A stretch of DNA of 64,000 nucleotides from Patiria miniata (lineage: Eukaryota > Echinodermata > Asteroidea > Valvatida > Asterinidae): contig NW_024037059.1 of the NCBI RefSeq assembly GCF_015706575.1, positions 38,043,058 to 38,107,057 on the forward strand. Reading direction: 5' to 3'. Shown here one piece after another: positions 13,701 to 25,198 of this stretch (positions are counted from its first letter, which is position 1; every line of letters begins with the position of its first letter). The notes under the pieces were generated by a model, which saw only the letters and a list, made by a program, of their open reading frames with translations, was not told the DNA's origin and ran no database searches. The position numbers and the translations under genes are program-made.

Positions 13701-16700
13701 AGTCTGACCTCAGATTACAAAAAATGGAGGAAAACTCTTATTTACCACCAAGAGGGAAAACAACGTCGAGAGGAAGAAAAATAGCGAGTGCCAACTATGG
13801 GCCTATCTGTCAGGCACCAGAGATCAGCCTTTGTACGTGTGTCTATTTTCTTGTCACTTCGGAAAGGTGTTATGAATGATAAACTGACGGTGAATGGAAA
13901 ATGATTTGGCATGCAGGCATAAACGCGCTGCATTAATGAGACACGGGTAGAATCTCACGGCCGCTGAAGAAAGACAAATTCAAACACCGAAGCCTTGCAA
14001 CGTCTCTTGCATACACCACGCTCAATGCATGCGGACGTAAAACCTGTTCACAGGTTTCCTTTTCGGTAGTCGCTCCCGTACCGCCTCGGCCCAATTATCG
14101 CTGAAATTGAGCGAACCATTTGCAATCAGGCGGGCGTTTTACTGCCAGTGTTTGCTCTACATTTTCAGAGTCTTATTTTTTCACAATAGGCGTAGAATCA
14201 ATTTGTCATTGAAGAAAAAAATCTTCTCTGTGGTATACTGATTACTGTAAAAATGGCCATGGTGTAGAAGGGGCGTGTCCAGCTTTGGCTCCAGGTGAGG
14301 GGGGTAACTTTGTGGGTTTTTTCTTACATGATTTTCTTTCTTTTTCCAACCCAAGGGGTAACGGACCCCCACCCCACCCCTCCCCTCCTCAGCCCCCCCC
14401 CCCCCCCCCGATACGCCACTGGCAAAGCCTACTAGCTTTTTATGCCTTAAAAAGGGTACACACTATTGTTATGGTATACAACTTGTGTATTATGCTGATC
14501 TTGGTTTTTAATGAATCTAAGACTTAAGTGTACACAGAGGCTGGTTTAGTTTATCCAATACCTGATCTGCACGTTATAAACTCATATCTCATTAGCGCGC
14601 CAAACTGACTCAGCCGCTACAAGCACGTGCGACGCCCACGGCGCTGTAAACAGCAACGGCGGTGTCTGTATATTATGTGTGTGTACGCAGAGAGGTACAG
14701 CGCGCACTCACCGCGCATCGGCACAAACCACCAAGAAAATAGTGCCTAGAGGGGTCCAGGGGGAAGAGGGCCCAAAAACCCTCCCTTGCACGGCAAATTA
14801 GAGCGTAGAAATAGGTCAGAAGGTAGAGACGGCGAAAGAAAAAAAAATGAGGGTGTTATGACATCAAAGTGGGGAGTAGTACGATCGGTGCATGACCCCT
14901 GTCCGTACATCGTCACAACGGCTCACTAAAAATATTAAAAATATTAAAAAAAAAAAAAAACGATCATCAAAAATCCCACAAAGAAAAACAATTCAAGAGG
15001 TATTTCGCTCTGAATGTATTTATCTCTATTGATGGAAAATATTTCTTTCTTTAAAACAAATAAATGCAAGACTACGTGGTGGTGCAAAAAGAAGGAAACC
15101 CACTTTTGGCAGCAATTTTTACCTACTTGTAGAGCATGTTTCGAAAAGTCAATTTAATGGTATTACAATATTGATGTTTAAACATAAGTGACGAAAACAT
15201 GATTACAAATACATATTTTGTTTCTGAGATATGGTAGTTTGAAAATTGCATGTGCCAAACCTGTTTGTCCATGGACGGCTTTATTCCATCCGCTCGACTG
15301 AGCTCCAGAGCTTGATTTCAAGACAAAAAAAAACACTGAACTAGACTTTCACGTGGACAGTAGTGATTTTGGTGACTTGTATTCAAATTAGCATAATAAC
15401 ACTATTCTTGTGATTTTTTACAAGATTTTTTTTCACCACGTATGGTTGAAGAGCTCGACTTCGCTATATACATTATAACAAACAAAAAAAATACAGTTCA
15501 AATAAGCTTGCTTTGTAGTAACCGCAGGGGATATGTAGCACACAAACAGATAGAGTTAAGATCTCCTGTTCAGAAATGCCTCAATAGGTGGCATGTGCAT
15601 TAGTTTTTCATCACTCTAATTAAATTTGAAAGCATTAATGACATAAATAAGCTTGGGTAAACTTGATGGTTTCATTAACACACACGCGCGCGCGCGCGCT
15701 CATCCAGCTGGCACGTTCACGTCGTTGTCGCGGAGTTGCCTCTCACTTCTCGTGTTCACGAAAATAAAAAAAGTGCGAGGTTTAGATCGCCCCGAGGGCC
15801 TTTACTGCGAGCCCTTAAACCCGTGCCGCCCCGGGGCCAAGCCGCCGGCAACTAGCCCAACCGTTTACCCACCACGCCGTGACGATACAACGGTTATTTT
15901 TGTTTTTTTCTCCCTCATCACCGCCCGTACGTTGTGCACGCCGGTCCCGCCGCCAGAACCATCAGCACAACGGAAGGAATCATTTCCGAAAATCCAAGCA
16001 ATTTATTTATTATTCGAAGCGGAGCAAGGCGAGAGTAGAGTTTCTGACGATTTTCTTCGAAAGTGCGCGATGCAGAATGATAAAAAAATAAATTACGATT
16101 TTACTGGTCTATCCATTTTAGCGGATGTGGTGCGCCATCAATATTAAGCGGGGAGAATGCGTGCTTTAAAAATACATTATACAAAGTGGCAATATAAGTG
16201 GTACACAAGTCATGCAAGCCCTTTAATATCCGTATTACCGGCCTGAAAAAAAATATAGCATTATTTTGATATCTACTAAGATAGCGCAAGATATCCATTC
16301 TTCCCATCTTCAATATATTCTTGATAACACTTATATTTGAACGCTCCAAACACATACTGGGGCTTAAGTGCAACTAACCAGTCTAAATTATCCCCAAGGC
16401 TTGCCTATAATACACAGATTAAAGGTCTCTTGACTATAAGAAAGAACCCAGAAATCTTTAAAGGTGACGAGGTACAAACACACGAATGGCACGTTAAAAC
16501 AGTTCACCCAAACCCTTCCTGTTCCCGTAAATACTTGGAGACGACCTGCCTGAAATACCCAGGGGCCGGCCATTCCCCTATACTGAGAAAGAGAGAGAAG
16601 AAAAAAAAACCTTAAGAAATAAACAGAAACAAGCACGACAGGCCATTATTTATAGTCAAGTTCTAGACCGGTTAAAAAAGTGAGCATGATAAAATGCAGT

Positions 16701-19700
16701 AATTAGTTGTAGCCTGAGGCGTACCATCCACAACACATCCCTCTTTGCCAGCTAAACATCCCCCGTGTGTGCGCCAATATCTAGGCCTCCTCCGTTTTGC
16801 AAGAGGAGAAAATTAAAGAGATCACTGCCCGGCGAAGCTTCTTCTTTATAGTCGTTTTATTTTGCCTGGCGACCGCGCCGTATACCGTGCGCGGTCTTTT
16901 TCCCGCTCTCTCTCTCTCAGCGGGGCCCGGGCTTCATTGGCCCCCGGGGCACCCCGCTAGCGAACCCCGGGACGTGTCAGCGCCGGGGCCGCTCGGCGAG
17001 TTCGCGACCCGCTCCATCGTTCAGTTTCTAGGCTTCGTCGGCACCCGGTGATGATGTATGTACGCGTATGCATGCGCTTTGATTAATATTGGATGGCTTT
17101 GGCGGGATTGAACGCTTGAACGATGCGTTTGGAAAGGTGACGCAAAGAGCAAGTGGTACTTGGGGAAATGGTTTCGAGGCCGCGGTTTAATGGGGAGGCT
17201 GGTTAGGGGAATTAGGCTACTGCAGTGTTTCGTCTGCGTCCAATGCTGTGTTGCCGCTTAAGATGATAATGACCATGATAATAAAGGAATTGTAATAAAC
17301 ACGTGGTAAACACGATGATGATTTTAATCTTTGGTCATGACACAAACATCACAGTGAGCCAAGAAGGGCCAAGATTGCACAATGTAGCCAGTGTATTATT
17401 AGGTTTCACAAAAGTAAATGATGTATTCCTTGAGAAATAATCAATTAATTAAAAAGTATGCGAGATCTCATCTGATTTTTGTCGTCAGTCACGTGGAAAT
17501 ATCGAATCTTGTGATTGGCCAACGCAAACGGTTACAATCTAACCGACCAATGCGGAAGGGTGTTAGATTCCCCCCAGCCAATCAGGACGCTCGATGAGCG
17601 TCGGATTGAAGCGTCAGAAGTGCACTTACTCTTCGGTTACTTTTTGTCGATTCCTTGCCTCTAAATCACATCCTATCGGTGCGTAATTACGCTGTGCGCA
17701 ATATATAATTGGGTACGTGGAAAGAAAAAAAAACAAGAAGAAAATCTTCAAAAAAAAGAAGAAGGAAAGGCCCTGAGGGGAGATATATTTGCGGCGAACG
17801 AAGAATGAAAAAAAAAGAACCAACTCGGCAAAAAGAAAGAGCAAAATATAAAAGAAGCGGGTTCGTGTACGATTGCAGTTGCCGTGGAAACCGCGGTGTC
17901 AGTGTAGCCGCAGCTGAATGCGATGTTTGCTGAATATACAGTATTTTGTATCGCGGTTGTGTGGCGGCGTGAAAGGAAGCCGTGTTTGGATAGGGCATTG
18001 TGGAGGGTCGTTGAGTGTCGAGGGAGCCGGCCTGATGCCTGCGTACTGCGACAGAAGATGAGGGGCCCTATCCACGCTTTTATATCGGGGATATCATACG
18101 GCAATCATGACATTCTGTGGAGGGCTATTACAGAGTGACAAAATGAAGATTATCCGCGCGGACATGAGCTTGACAATCTGGTCAACCTTTCACATTGCAG
18201 CTAGAAGCACTATCGCTCGACGAGTGTTATCCACTGTGGACTCGGTTAGGACTGATACCTCTGGGAGCCTATTCTATAATCAAAACCCGAATTGTGTTGC
18301 TCTTTGAAGCTAACTTGGCGAGACTGAAACAAAATTGTCATTTTCCATTTGTACAATTTATTAAGGCCACTTATATAACTGCTTATTCATGTGACCGAAT
18401 AGTTATTTGTTATTAAATCTACATTTACATGTACCGTTCTTTGTATAAAAACTTGTGTGTTTTACCTGCTTTTTTTCGGTAATGCTGCACCAGTACGATG
18501 CATGCTCCGAGAATCACAGGTCCAAAACCTGCACCGGTCAATTTCTCTGGTCATCTTAAAGGTCTTTGTTTTTTTTAAATTACAACTCCTAACATTCAAG
18601 TGACCATTGATATCAGGATAACTATACGTGAAAATAACAGCGATTCATTGTTCAGGGCGCCACCAAGAGGTTATAGATGGGTATTGTTCCAAGTGCATTA
18701 TGGGGGAGTCGACATGCGCGCGCAAACTTGAATATTAATTTTGTATTTTCCCCACGCCTTCCATGTAGAATAACTTCACTTAAAACTGTTAAGCAACGGA
18801 GGAATTGTGGAATAAGGAATAAATGCAGGATGCGGGATGTTGACCAACTTGACCATGCTTCATATTTGAAAGTGGTGTCTTCCAGACTAACGCTTGGTGG
18901 CGCTCTTTATTGAGAATACCTCTTATTTGAGGTTATTTGGCCAGCCAATTTGACTGTTCCGTTTCTTTTCTTCTCTCACAGGCGAAGCAATACATTTAGC
19001 CCGTGACTACGGTTACCTATGCGAGACCGAGTTCCCGGCCCGACAGATCTCCGAGTACATCGCCAGGCAACACAACGATCCCACCGAAGTCCCCACCAGA
19101 AGAAACATGGTTCTAGCCACTAAGTGAGTATACGCCTATACATATACAGGGCAGTTCAAAAAGAAAGAAACCCACTTTTGACAGAAACTATATGAATCAC
19201 ATATGCCCAGAGTTTGGTGCATCTACGGGCTTACGCCAAGCAGGTCTATAGGCTGATAGAATTTCACGCCTTGCATTTCTGGTGTACGCTTTTGGGGTGC
19301 ATTCGGCAAAGAATTTGAAAAGTGCAGAAGGCAGAAAGGGGAAAAAATTAGGAGTGACACAATAATGGAGAGCACACATCACGAACCCAATTACTTGGCA
19401 GTTAGCCATGACTCACCAACCAGCTCTGGAATATTTGAATTCCGATCTTTAGCCGAGACACTCACGTTCTATTCTGGACTCTTTCGCCCCGCGATGACAA
19501 AAAAAACCCGCACTATTAAATAGCAATTAGTCTTCTTCAAAAGGCCTGCCCTCCATGTTGGGCTGTCCTCATGACGATACACCGGCCAAAGCATGAAAGG
19601 TACACATGATGTAGGTCGCCCGACAATACCTCCTTTTTCCTTATGCTAAGTGCAAACCTATTATTGGCGCCTCGTGGCGCGAAAGGAGACCCACATTCTC

Positions 19701-21088
19701 TCCTTTTTTTTTTCAATCCACCCCTCCAATTCGGCAAATAAATTCACGGAAGAAGTGCCCACAATAATTGTGTCCCGTGTTTGTCAGAGGAAAGTTCGTC
19801 CTCCCTGTATACGACCTCGAGCGTGTACTTTGCTCTTTTGTGGCAGACGGGTTCATAAAACGATGACAAGAGATGATGAAGACGTTCTATCCCTCATGAT
19901 GTATCGATTGTGTGATATCCATCAGCAGAACAAACCTTTCGGTCACAATCACTGTTCAAATATGACCAAAAATCCAACCCTGCTCGTTTTCAGGTTTATT
20001 TCCCCCACAGTAGAAAAAAAATATGAAAGAGCATGGTATTTTGAATGCAGTGCCCTTTTTTTCATTCAGAAATACGAACTCGCCAACATTTCTGTATATC
20101 CCACTTCAATTATTATCTCTCTTTGATAGAAGGTTATTATTATCATCTAAATGCACTCCGGTCGCATCGGGGTAAAGAAATGCACTTGCGAGTTTTAATG
20201 GTTATGTACTTGATAAGGCGCTTCCTCAAATATATGAGCACAAAGTCATAATGGTTGTGAAGGGCAAAACTTAACTTTGAAATTCATTCAGATCTCGACG
20301 ATCGACGCCATACAAAATTCACGGCTCAGGACAATGATTGCGAACCCGCTCAGATTCGAACTGTTCACCTAACCCAGCAAGCTCAGTAATCGAATGGTTA
20401 AGATCTCTGTTTATTTGAAAGCAGGCGGTCGAGGGTTCAAGTCCCACCCATGTATTTCATCTTGTGCAATTAGAGAGCTGTTGTATGCAAGGGGAGTCAG
20501 GCTGGCGTAGTGGTACTTTTCTCGCCTTCCACCGCTGTGACCCGGGTTCGAATCCAGCCTGGACCAACACGTGGATTGGGTTTTCAGTCCCTACCTGATT
20601 CCATGGGTTTTCCTCAGAATATTCCTTTGGGTTTTTCCTCCCACCTCTAAAACTGTAATTTCTTCTCATTGTCTTCTCTCTACAGATTTTAAACCCAAAA
20701 GCCAAATGTGTTCGCTATGAATTGATGATTATTTTGTCGTTTTTTGTTTGTTTGTTTTTTTAGACAAGTCTTGAAAGAGCTTCAGGATGTCTTGTGCCAG
20801 GACCGCACCCCGATCGGCAACACGAGGCCACAGCCGATCCTGGAGCCTTCCGTCCAGCGATGCCTGACGCATTTTAGTCTCATCTCCCACGGCTTCGGCA
20901 CCCCAGCTCTTTCCGCGTCCATGGCCACCCTGCAGAACGTGCTGACCGAAATGCTGAAATACATGGACAAAGCATTCCCAAACGTCACCCCGCACTCGGC
21001 CCATTCCACGTCGGGGAGCAAGATCGATTCCAACTCCAATAAGACGAACGGCGAGAAAGCAGACGAGCCCAGGAAGGAGGTTGTATGA
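4588..21088 (+). CDS. TFAP2: Transcription factor AP-2, 3' three coding exons (partial gene)
   Basis: Coding exons are 4588-4706, 18982-19123 and 20764-21088, with stop TGA at 21086-21088. AP-2 proteins are nuclear factors that bind GC-rich palindromes as dimers through a basic region plus helix-span-helix. The exons encode the C-terminal half of that domain: [20 protein letters not shown] and [15 protein letters not shown], then the [19 protein letters not shown] block, then RPQPILEP and [14 protein letters not shown] in the last exon. Exon lengths (119, 142, 325 bp to the stop) and phases join in frame across consensus GT-AG sites. The divergent tail is rich in Ser, Asn and Lys and ends KEVV. 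The N-terminal activation domain exons must lie to the left of the window. The last exon reads slightly closer to vertebrate AP-2 delta than alpha, but a single invertebrate AP-2 is the simplest reading. The gene is convergent with UTP23. Confidence 0.93.
7111..7323. repeat. Local duplication carrying E-box and YY1-like motifs
   Basis: Two direct copies (about 7111-7217 and 7232-7323) begin CTGAGAAAGAGGTTGAAATT and end in AACACAAGATGGCC followed by GTCACGTGAC. Each copy has a CACGTG E-box in a palindromic setting and an AAGATGGC YY1-like site. A third AAGATGGCC follows at about 7330. Copy 1 also holds a 10-bp-arm palindrome, TTGGGCTTGT/ACAAGCCCAA (about 7134-7163). A regulatory role is inference. 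Confidence 0.6.
17514..17582. promoter_or_regulatory. Three CCAAT boxes at about 32-bp spacing (possible NF-Y module)
   Basis: ATTGG at 17514-17518 (CCAAT on the minus strand), CCAAT at 17547-17551 and CCAAT at 17578-17582 are 33 and 31 bp apart, about three helical turns, a spacing typical of NF-Y promoters. A TCACGTGG E-box lies just upstream. It is 1.4 kb before the second TFAP2 exon in this window, so an internal promoter is possible but unproven. Confidence 0.35.
18654..18906. repeat. Possible MITE with GCGCCACCAAG termini
   Basis: AGGGCGCCACCAAG at 18654 is matched by the inverted CTTGGTGGCGCTCT at 18893-18906, one mismatch in 14. The interior is about 225 bp of unrelated sequence. No target duplication was identified. 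It ends 75 bp upstream of a TFAP2 splice acceptor. Confidence 0.35.
18982..19123 (+). CDS. TFAP2: TFAP2 exon, central helix-span-helix part
   Basis: 142 bp between acceptor TCTCTCACAG (18980-18981) and donor GTGAGT (19124). It encodes the [19 protein letters not shown] block and ends ..RRNMVLATK with the Lys codon split 2+1. Length and phase match the homologous vertebrate exon as I know it. Confidence 0.95.
19147..19807. mobile_element. Possible mariner-type non-autonomous element (TA-CAGGG ends)
   Basis: TATACAGGGCAGTTCAAA on the left faces CCCTGTATA on the right, both next to TA. Inner terminal similarity is weak. The left end shares AAACCCACTTTT with sequence at about 15090-15110, so the motif is dispersed. 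No coding capacity was recognised. Confidence 0.3.
20375..20455 (+). repeat. tRNA-like (pol III B-box) relic
   Basis: A perfect B-box-like GGTTCAAGTCC sits at 20434-20444, with a loose A-box-like stretch about 45 bp before. The acceptor arms do not pair, so this is a tRNA-derived relic or SINE head rather than a working tRNA gene. Confidence 0.45.
20497..20700 (+). mobile_element. tRNA-derived SINE
   Basis: A-box TGGCGTAGTGG at about 20503 and B-box GGTTCGAATCC at 20545-20555 form a tRNA-like head whose ends pair (CAGGCTGG with CCAGCCTG). The body reads ACGTGGATTGGGTTTTCAGT then CCATGGGTTTTCCTC, a SINE body I recognise as common in echinoderm-type genomes. It ends about 65 bp before the terminal TFAP2 exon, and its pyrimidine-rich tail contains a decoy TCTCTACAG acceptor. 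Confidence 0.7.
20764..21088 (+). CDS. TFAP2: TFAP2 terminal coding exon
   Basis: Acceptor TTTTTTTAG ends at 20763. One base completes Lys, then 107 codons and TGA. It encodes [26 protein letters not shown] and [12 protein letters not shown], the last helix of the dimerisation domain, then a non-conserved Ser/Asn/Lys tail. Confidence 0.94.
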
Positions 21089-23515
21089 GACGCCTTGTGA
21101 GAGAGACTAGCAGCCGTTAATCAGTCCTCGCACAGACAGTTGATGTTATAACACACGAAGAGATAGTTTGATCGGAATGAAAACGCGCGTTCAGCTTTGG
21201 AGTTACCAAAAAAAAAATTGCTTCTTGTCTGTACCAGGCATGGATGGATTTCAGATAATCGGATTCTGAATCGCCAACATTCAGATGTAAGATCCTGACA
21301 GGAAAGAGCAAGAAATATACACAGCATCTCACCTAGCATCATCAGCTGGCTTGACATTTGGATGCTTTTTCTTTTCTTTAAATCTCCCGCCAAGAGGTTG
21401 ATGACATCAAGCGTTCATTGACATGCGCAGAATCGTCCAAAATGGACGACCTTACTGGGCAGATGAACCAAAGACAGTATATAATGGGTTTTGTGTTGCA
21501 ATTTCTCGTGGGTACAAAAGCGTGTTGCCATTCTATTCGAGGACTCTTCGTAAAAAAAATCTATAGGAATTGTTTTCCCACCGACTAATTAAATTTAAAA
21601 AAAAGAGCACCTTGGATAAAGAAATGACTCTCTTTCTAAAGAGGTAGTATTCAGTGCTAAGTTGTGCAGTATTATCCCTGCTCGTATGCCATGTGTGTGT
21701 ATCTGCGTTCTTCAAAACCGTTATGGTTGGTCTTTTGTAGTTAGCTTATGATGGTCGACAGTCTTCGCAAAAATGCACACAGAATTTTCTTCATGAAAGC
21801 TCCGGACATCAGACTTGTTTCCATTGCGGCTGCATGGGCGAGTCGCATGATTAATCCTTATGGTGGACCCTGCGGGGTTCTTTTTTTATCCAATCAAAAG
21901 CATGGAACGGACTGACGTCAGTGTTGGTTCTGTTTAACTCAACCAATGGGATTATTTTGACAGTTCCATGGCATTTTGCTGAAACTTCAGGTATAATTAG
22001 ACATACCTAAGCAACAGGGTAACTTACGAGGCTGACAAAATAGAACCTTTATATAATTATATATTAACATGTAGTTTTTTTTATCAACAAGAGGCGTGTT
22101 TTTTGAGAGATATTTCCTTCGTTTTATATCATCATGTAGAGTGTTTCGTTTGTGTTTTTGACATCGCGGTTTGACAATCAATGACGAAATCGAGCTGATC
22201 GCCTGCGTTTTGAACTGTAACATTGAAGCAAGCTTCCGTATTGGTGGCTGTGCTGCATTGAGGCTTTTTCTGTTAACTTTTAATGTATTTAAAAACAAAA
22301 TCCCGACCAAAGTGTTGAGTTTTGCAAAAAAGACGCCGAGCATATTTCTTCCCTTAAGTGGTAATCGAAATGCCAAATGTAAATCAAAAAAACAAAATAT
22401 AATACAAGGGAAAGATGTACTCGATTATGAAAAGAACGCGGTGTGAACCAGAGGTGTAAAAAGGGCGCGTTTTTTATTTTTGAGGTGAGGTATTTGCTGC
22501 ATGTAGATTTTTTTGGTTAAAAAAAAAAATCGGTGTCATTTAAAACCAAGGCTGAGAGTAAGTACAGTACTGCTGTCAATTGTCTTCACTTTCCTCCAAT
22601 TGGACATTTAAGGCTCATGTTTAAAACAAAAGACCTTTAAAAAAAAAATCGCAAATTTTCCAGCCGTTTTTTAACGAAAAGTTGTTTTGTGATGCACGTG
22701 CAATCTTTCAGAGTATGTTGCCGGTTGCCCCTGAAAGATTTGAACTCGCCACGAAATTATTGATTTTTTTCAAGTTTAATGTTTTGGTCTTTCAGTTATC
22801 CTATTGATATAGGGCGAGTTTCACAAAATGCATTATTCACTTTGGTTACCAGTTAAAATGTGTACGCATGCTACAACGTTTTTTGTTTTTTTTTACAGAC
22901 AACCAGTCAAACTACAAAACACCACATACGTCTTCTTGTTCGTGTTAAGTATTGCCGTGTCGTAGAATAGTATCCCTTCCGTGCAACCAATAGGCGTTGA
23001 GGACATCGATCACGTGGCAGCACGTCGCTGCATAGTTAATCGAGTGATTTGCATAATGCCATTTTGGTTGCATTTTCTATGTACAAAGTTGAATGGAGCT
23101 GATCTGTAACGGCTGTTGATGAACTTGAAAGCACTTTCTCCACCGATTATTGAAACCAACACGGTGTATTTTCCTTTTCTTGGTTTCGTACCTTTTTCTC
23201 GTCATTAGAAAAATAAAACGAACCAAATAAGTCTCGACGGGTAAAAAATGTGTTCAAAGCAACTCAGCGTTTTAACAAAACAAAAAAAGTGCAAACTTAG
23301 ACAGTTTATTTAATTGGATTTTAAATGTCTGCTGTAATTTATCCCACCAATTTTTAAACGAAAAAAAAAAATATGTCGAATTGCTTTTTGTTTGCCAAAT
23401 TAAGCTTTCTACCTCTTTGTATGGAAAGTAGATTAGAGAGTAGTCCTGTCATAGTTTTTTTTTTTCGTTCTTATTTGTATCTTTGGAATGAAGGGACCAC
23501 TGTCGCCATAATCAA

Positions 23516-23529
23516 CCGCTAGAGGGCGC
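23516..23529 (+). promoter_or_regulatory. CTCF-core-like motif
   Basis: CCGCTAGAGGGCGC fits the CTCF core consensus CCRSYAGRKGGCRC at every position. It lies between the end of TFAP2 and the satellite array. AGAGGGCGC is frequent in this window, also inside repeats, so a motif match alone is weak evidence. Confidence 0.35.
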
Positions 23530-24934
23530 TGTGACCACTGAACAGCATCAACTCGGTGTAATTTTTTTTTTGCCGTTAGCTGTTTGTAAAACTAAAGGGA
23601 CTTTGTTTGCTCTGTCAGTATTTGGTAGAGGTACTCTAGAACCTGAAGAGGCTGGTTTGTTTATTTTTTGTCATTTCTCCTTGAAGTGAAATGAACAATA
23701 TGACGATTCTGCCGCCTTTCTTGAAGGAGAAAAAAAACGGTTCGTCCCATCCGAGAGGAGTTTTGTTCTGAGGTTTACCACTCACACAGATTGTTGTAAT
23801 TATTGATATAAAATATGGGGGGGGGGTTACAAAATTTACAGATTATTGGTGTAATTGTACAGCTTATTGAGCATAGCTTCCACACATGCGCAAAACAATT
23901 ATTGATTGACTGGAAGAAATACTGTTTTTGCACACCATACATTGTATGGCCGAGCAAAAAGGGCAAATAAAGTTTTCAATGAGATATCTCTGTATGCTTA
24001 TCAGAATGCTCAAAGGGGGTTAGTTTTTTTTTATCATAAGATTTTGTATTACGTGTGAGTGGACTGGGATCAAGTCTAATGTGAGTATTATGAATATTGT
24101 ACTGTACGTAATTATTGTCTTTAGTTGAGTCAATACTTAATTTATATTCAACTTGCCTGCCAAGTCCCTCCATATTTCAATCTGTACAATTTATTATTTA
24201 GCAGCCAAAAAAAAACCAAAAAAAAATAAGAAAAAAAATGGAGGACTGGGCAGGCCAGTCTAACCATCACCCACCGCCATTGTTTCGTATGTAGCAAGCG
24301 GAAAGATTACTGTATAAAAATGAAGTGTTTTTCTTTTCTTTGATATGGATTTTTTCCTTTCTTTCTCTATACATAACTCTTCGAGTGCTACTATCAGTCT
24401 TGAATATTAGGAAAAAATGATGGAAACCTTTATAGCGTCATTGTTAATATGTGTATCACGTGACTTGTAGTCATTAATGCCAGAATGTTGTACATGTAGA
24501 TACTTATTAAGATATCGATACTTAAAATATCGATCATTAAGTGTTCGGTTATACTCGTCAAGGAATCGATTAAAAACGAATAAATTGGATGACAAAAAGT
24601 GCAACTATTTCGAACCGGTTTCAATTTCATTCGCTTTTTGCTATTTTAAAATGTCTATTAACTAATTGTTTGATTATTCCTCCAATGACTTAAAAATGAT
24701 TCATGTCAGAGCTTTTGAAGCAATACATCTTTTCAACGGAAATGGGGAATATTTTCCAAATGAAAATACATTTCTTTCGCTGCGATATAGTTTCTCGTGT
24801 TTGGGGGAAAAAATAATTGCTGTCTGTTCAAAATGTTGTTCGATTTACGGCATAAAACAGACACAAGATTTCTTTATGGGTAATTTTACCATGACAACCG
24901 CAAAGAAAATACAAAAGTAAATTTTTTTAAATAT

Positions 24935-25150
24935 AAATGGTCGCCCTAAAAGTAGTCAGGAATATGCATGTCTGTGTCGTCATCAGTATACCTCTAAGGG
25001 CGACCATTGCAGGAATGATCGCCCCTAGAGGTGCTGATGACGATTCAGGGCGACCATTGCAATGATTGTCCCTAGAGGTATTTATAACGACACACACAAC
25101 ATGCATTATACATTTTGTATGGGGCGATCATTGCGATGTCGCCCTGCGTT
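24935..25150. repeat. Cluster of inverted GGGCGACCATTGC motifs at satellite edge
   Basis: ATGGTCGCCCT (about 24938) is followed by inverted or direct forms GGGCGACCATTGC (about 24999 and 25049) and GGGCGATCATTGCGATGTCGCC (about 25123), with CCCTAGAGGT between. The copies can fold on each other. The block directly precedes the first 321-bp monomer. Confidence 0.55.
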
Positions 25151-25198
25151 TTGCGTTGTTTTGAGAAACGTAATTTTTTTTCTCCCAATGTTGTTTAC

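Larger units (their letters stand above)
4707..18981. other. Large TFAP2 intron (14.3 kb)
   Basis: No coding exon was recognised. It contains a duplicated E-box/YY1 block (7111-7323), GC-rich stretches (about 8740-8990 and 16870-17050), a transposon-like end next to poly-C (GATACGCCACTGG at 14410-14422), a CA/CG microsatellite (about 15680-15702), a triple CCAAT cluster (17514-17582) and a possible short inverted-repeat element (18654-18906). The rest is unassigned AT-rich sequence. Confidence 0.75.
19124..20763. other. TFAP2 intron with SINE cluster
   Basis: 1.64-kb intron with canonical ends. It holds a possible CAGGG-ended element (19147-19807), a tRNA-like block (about 20375-20455) and a tRNA-headed SINE (about 20497-20700). 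Confidence 0.85.
21089..25198. other. TFAP2 3' UTR and intergenic region before the satellite
   Basis: No coding exon was recognised. AATAAA at 23212-23217 and 23966-23971 are candidate poly(A) signals, but the 3' UTR end cannot be placed. A CTCF-like site lies at 23516-23529. The segment 24935-25150 carries repeated inverted GGGCGACCATTGC motifs next to the satellite edge. Confidence 0.6.

Noticed and set aside
13413-13784. 123-aa frame across a poly-C tract
   Set aside because: No similarity recognised, crosses a homopolymer, and lies within the TFAP2 intron without exon signals.
15653-16147. 164-aa frame after a CA/CG microsatellite
   Set aside because: Low complexity at the start, no domain, within the TFAP2 intron, and no splice context.
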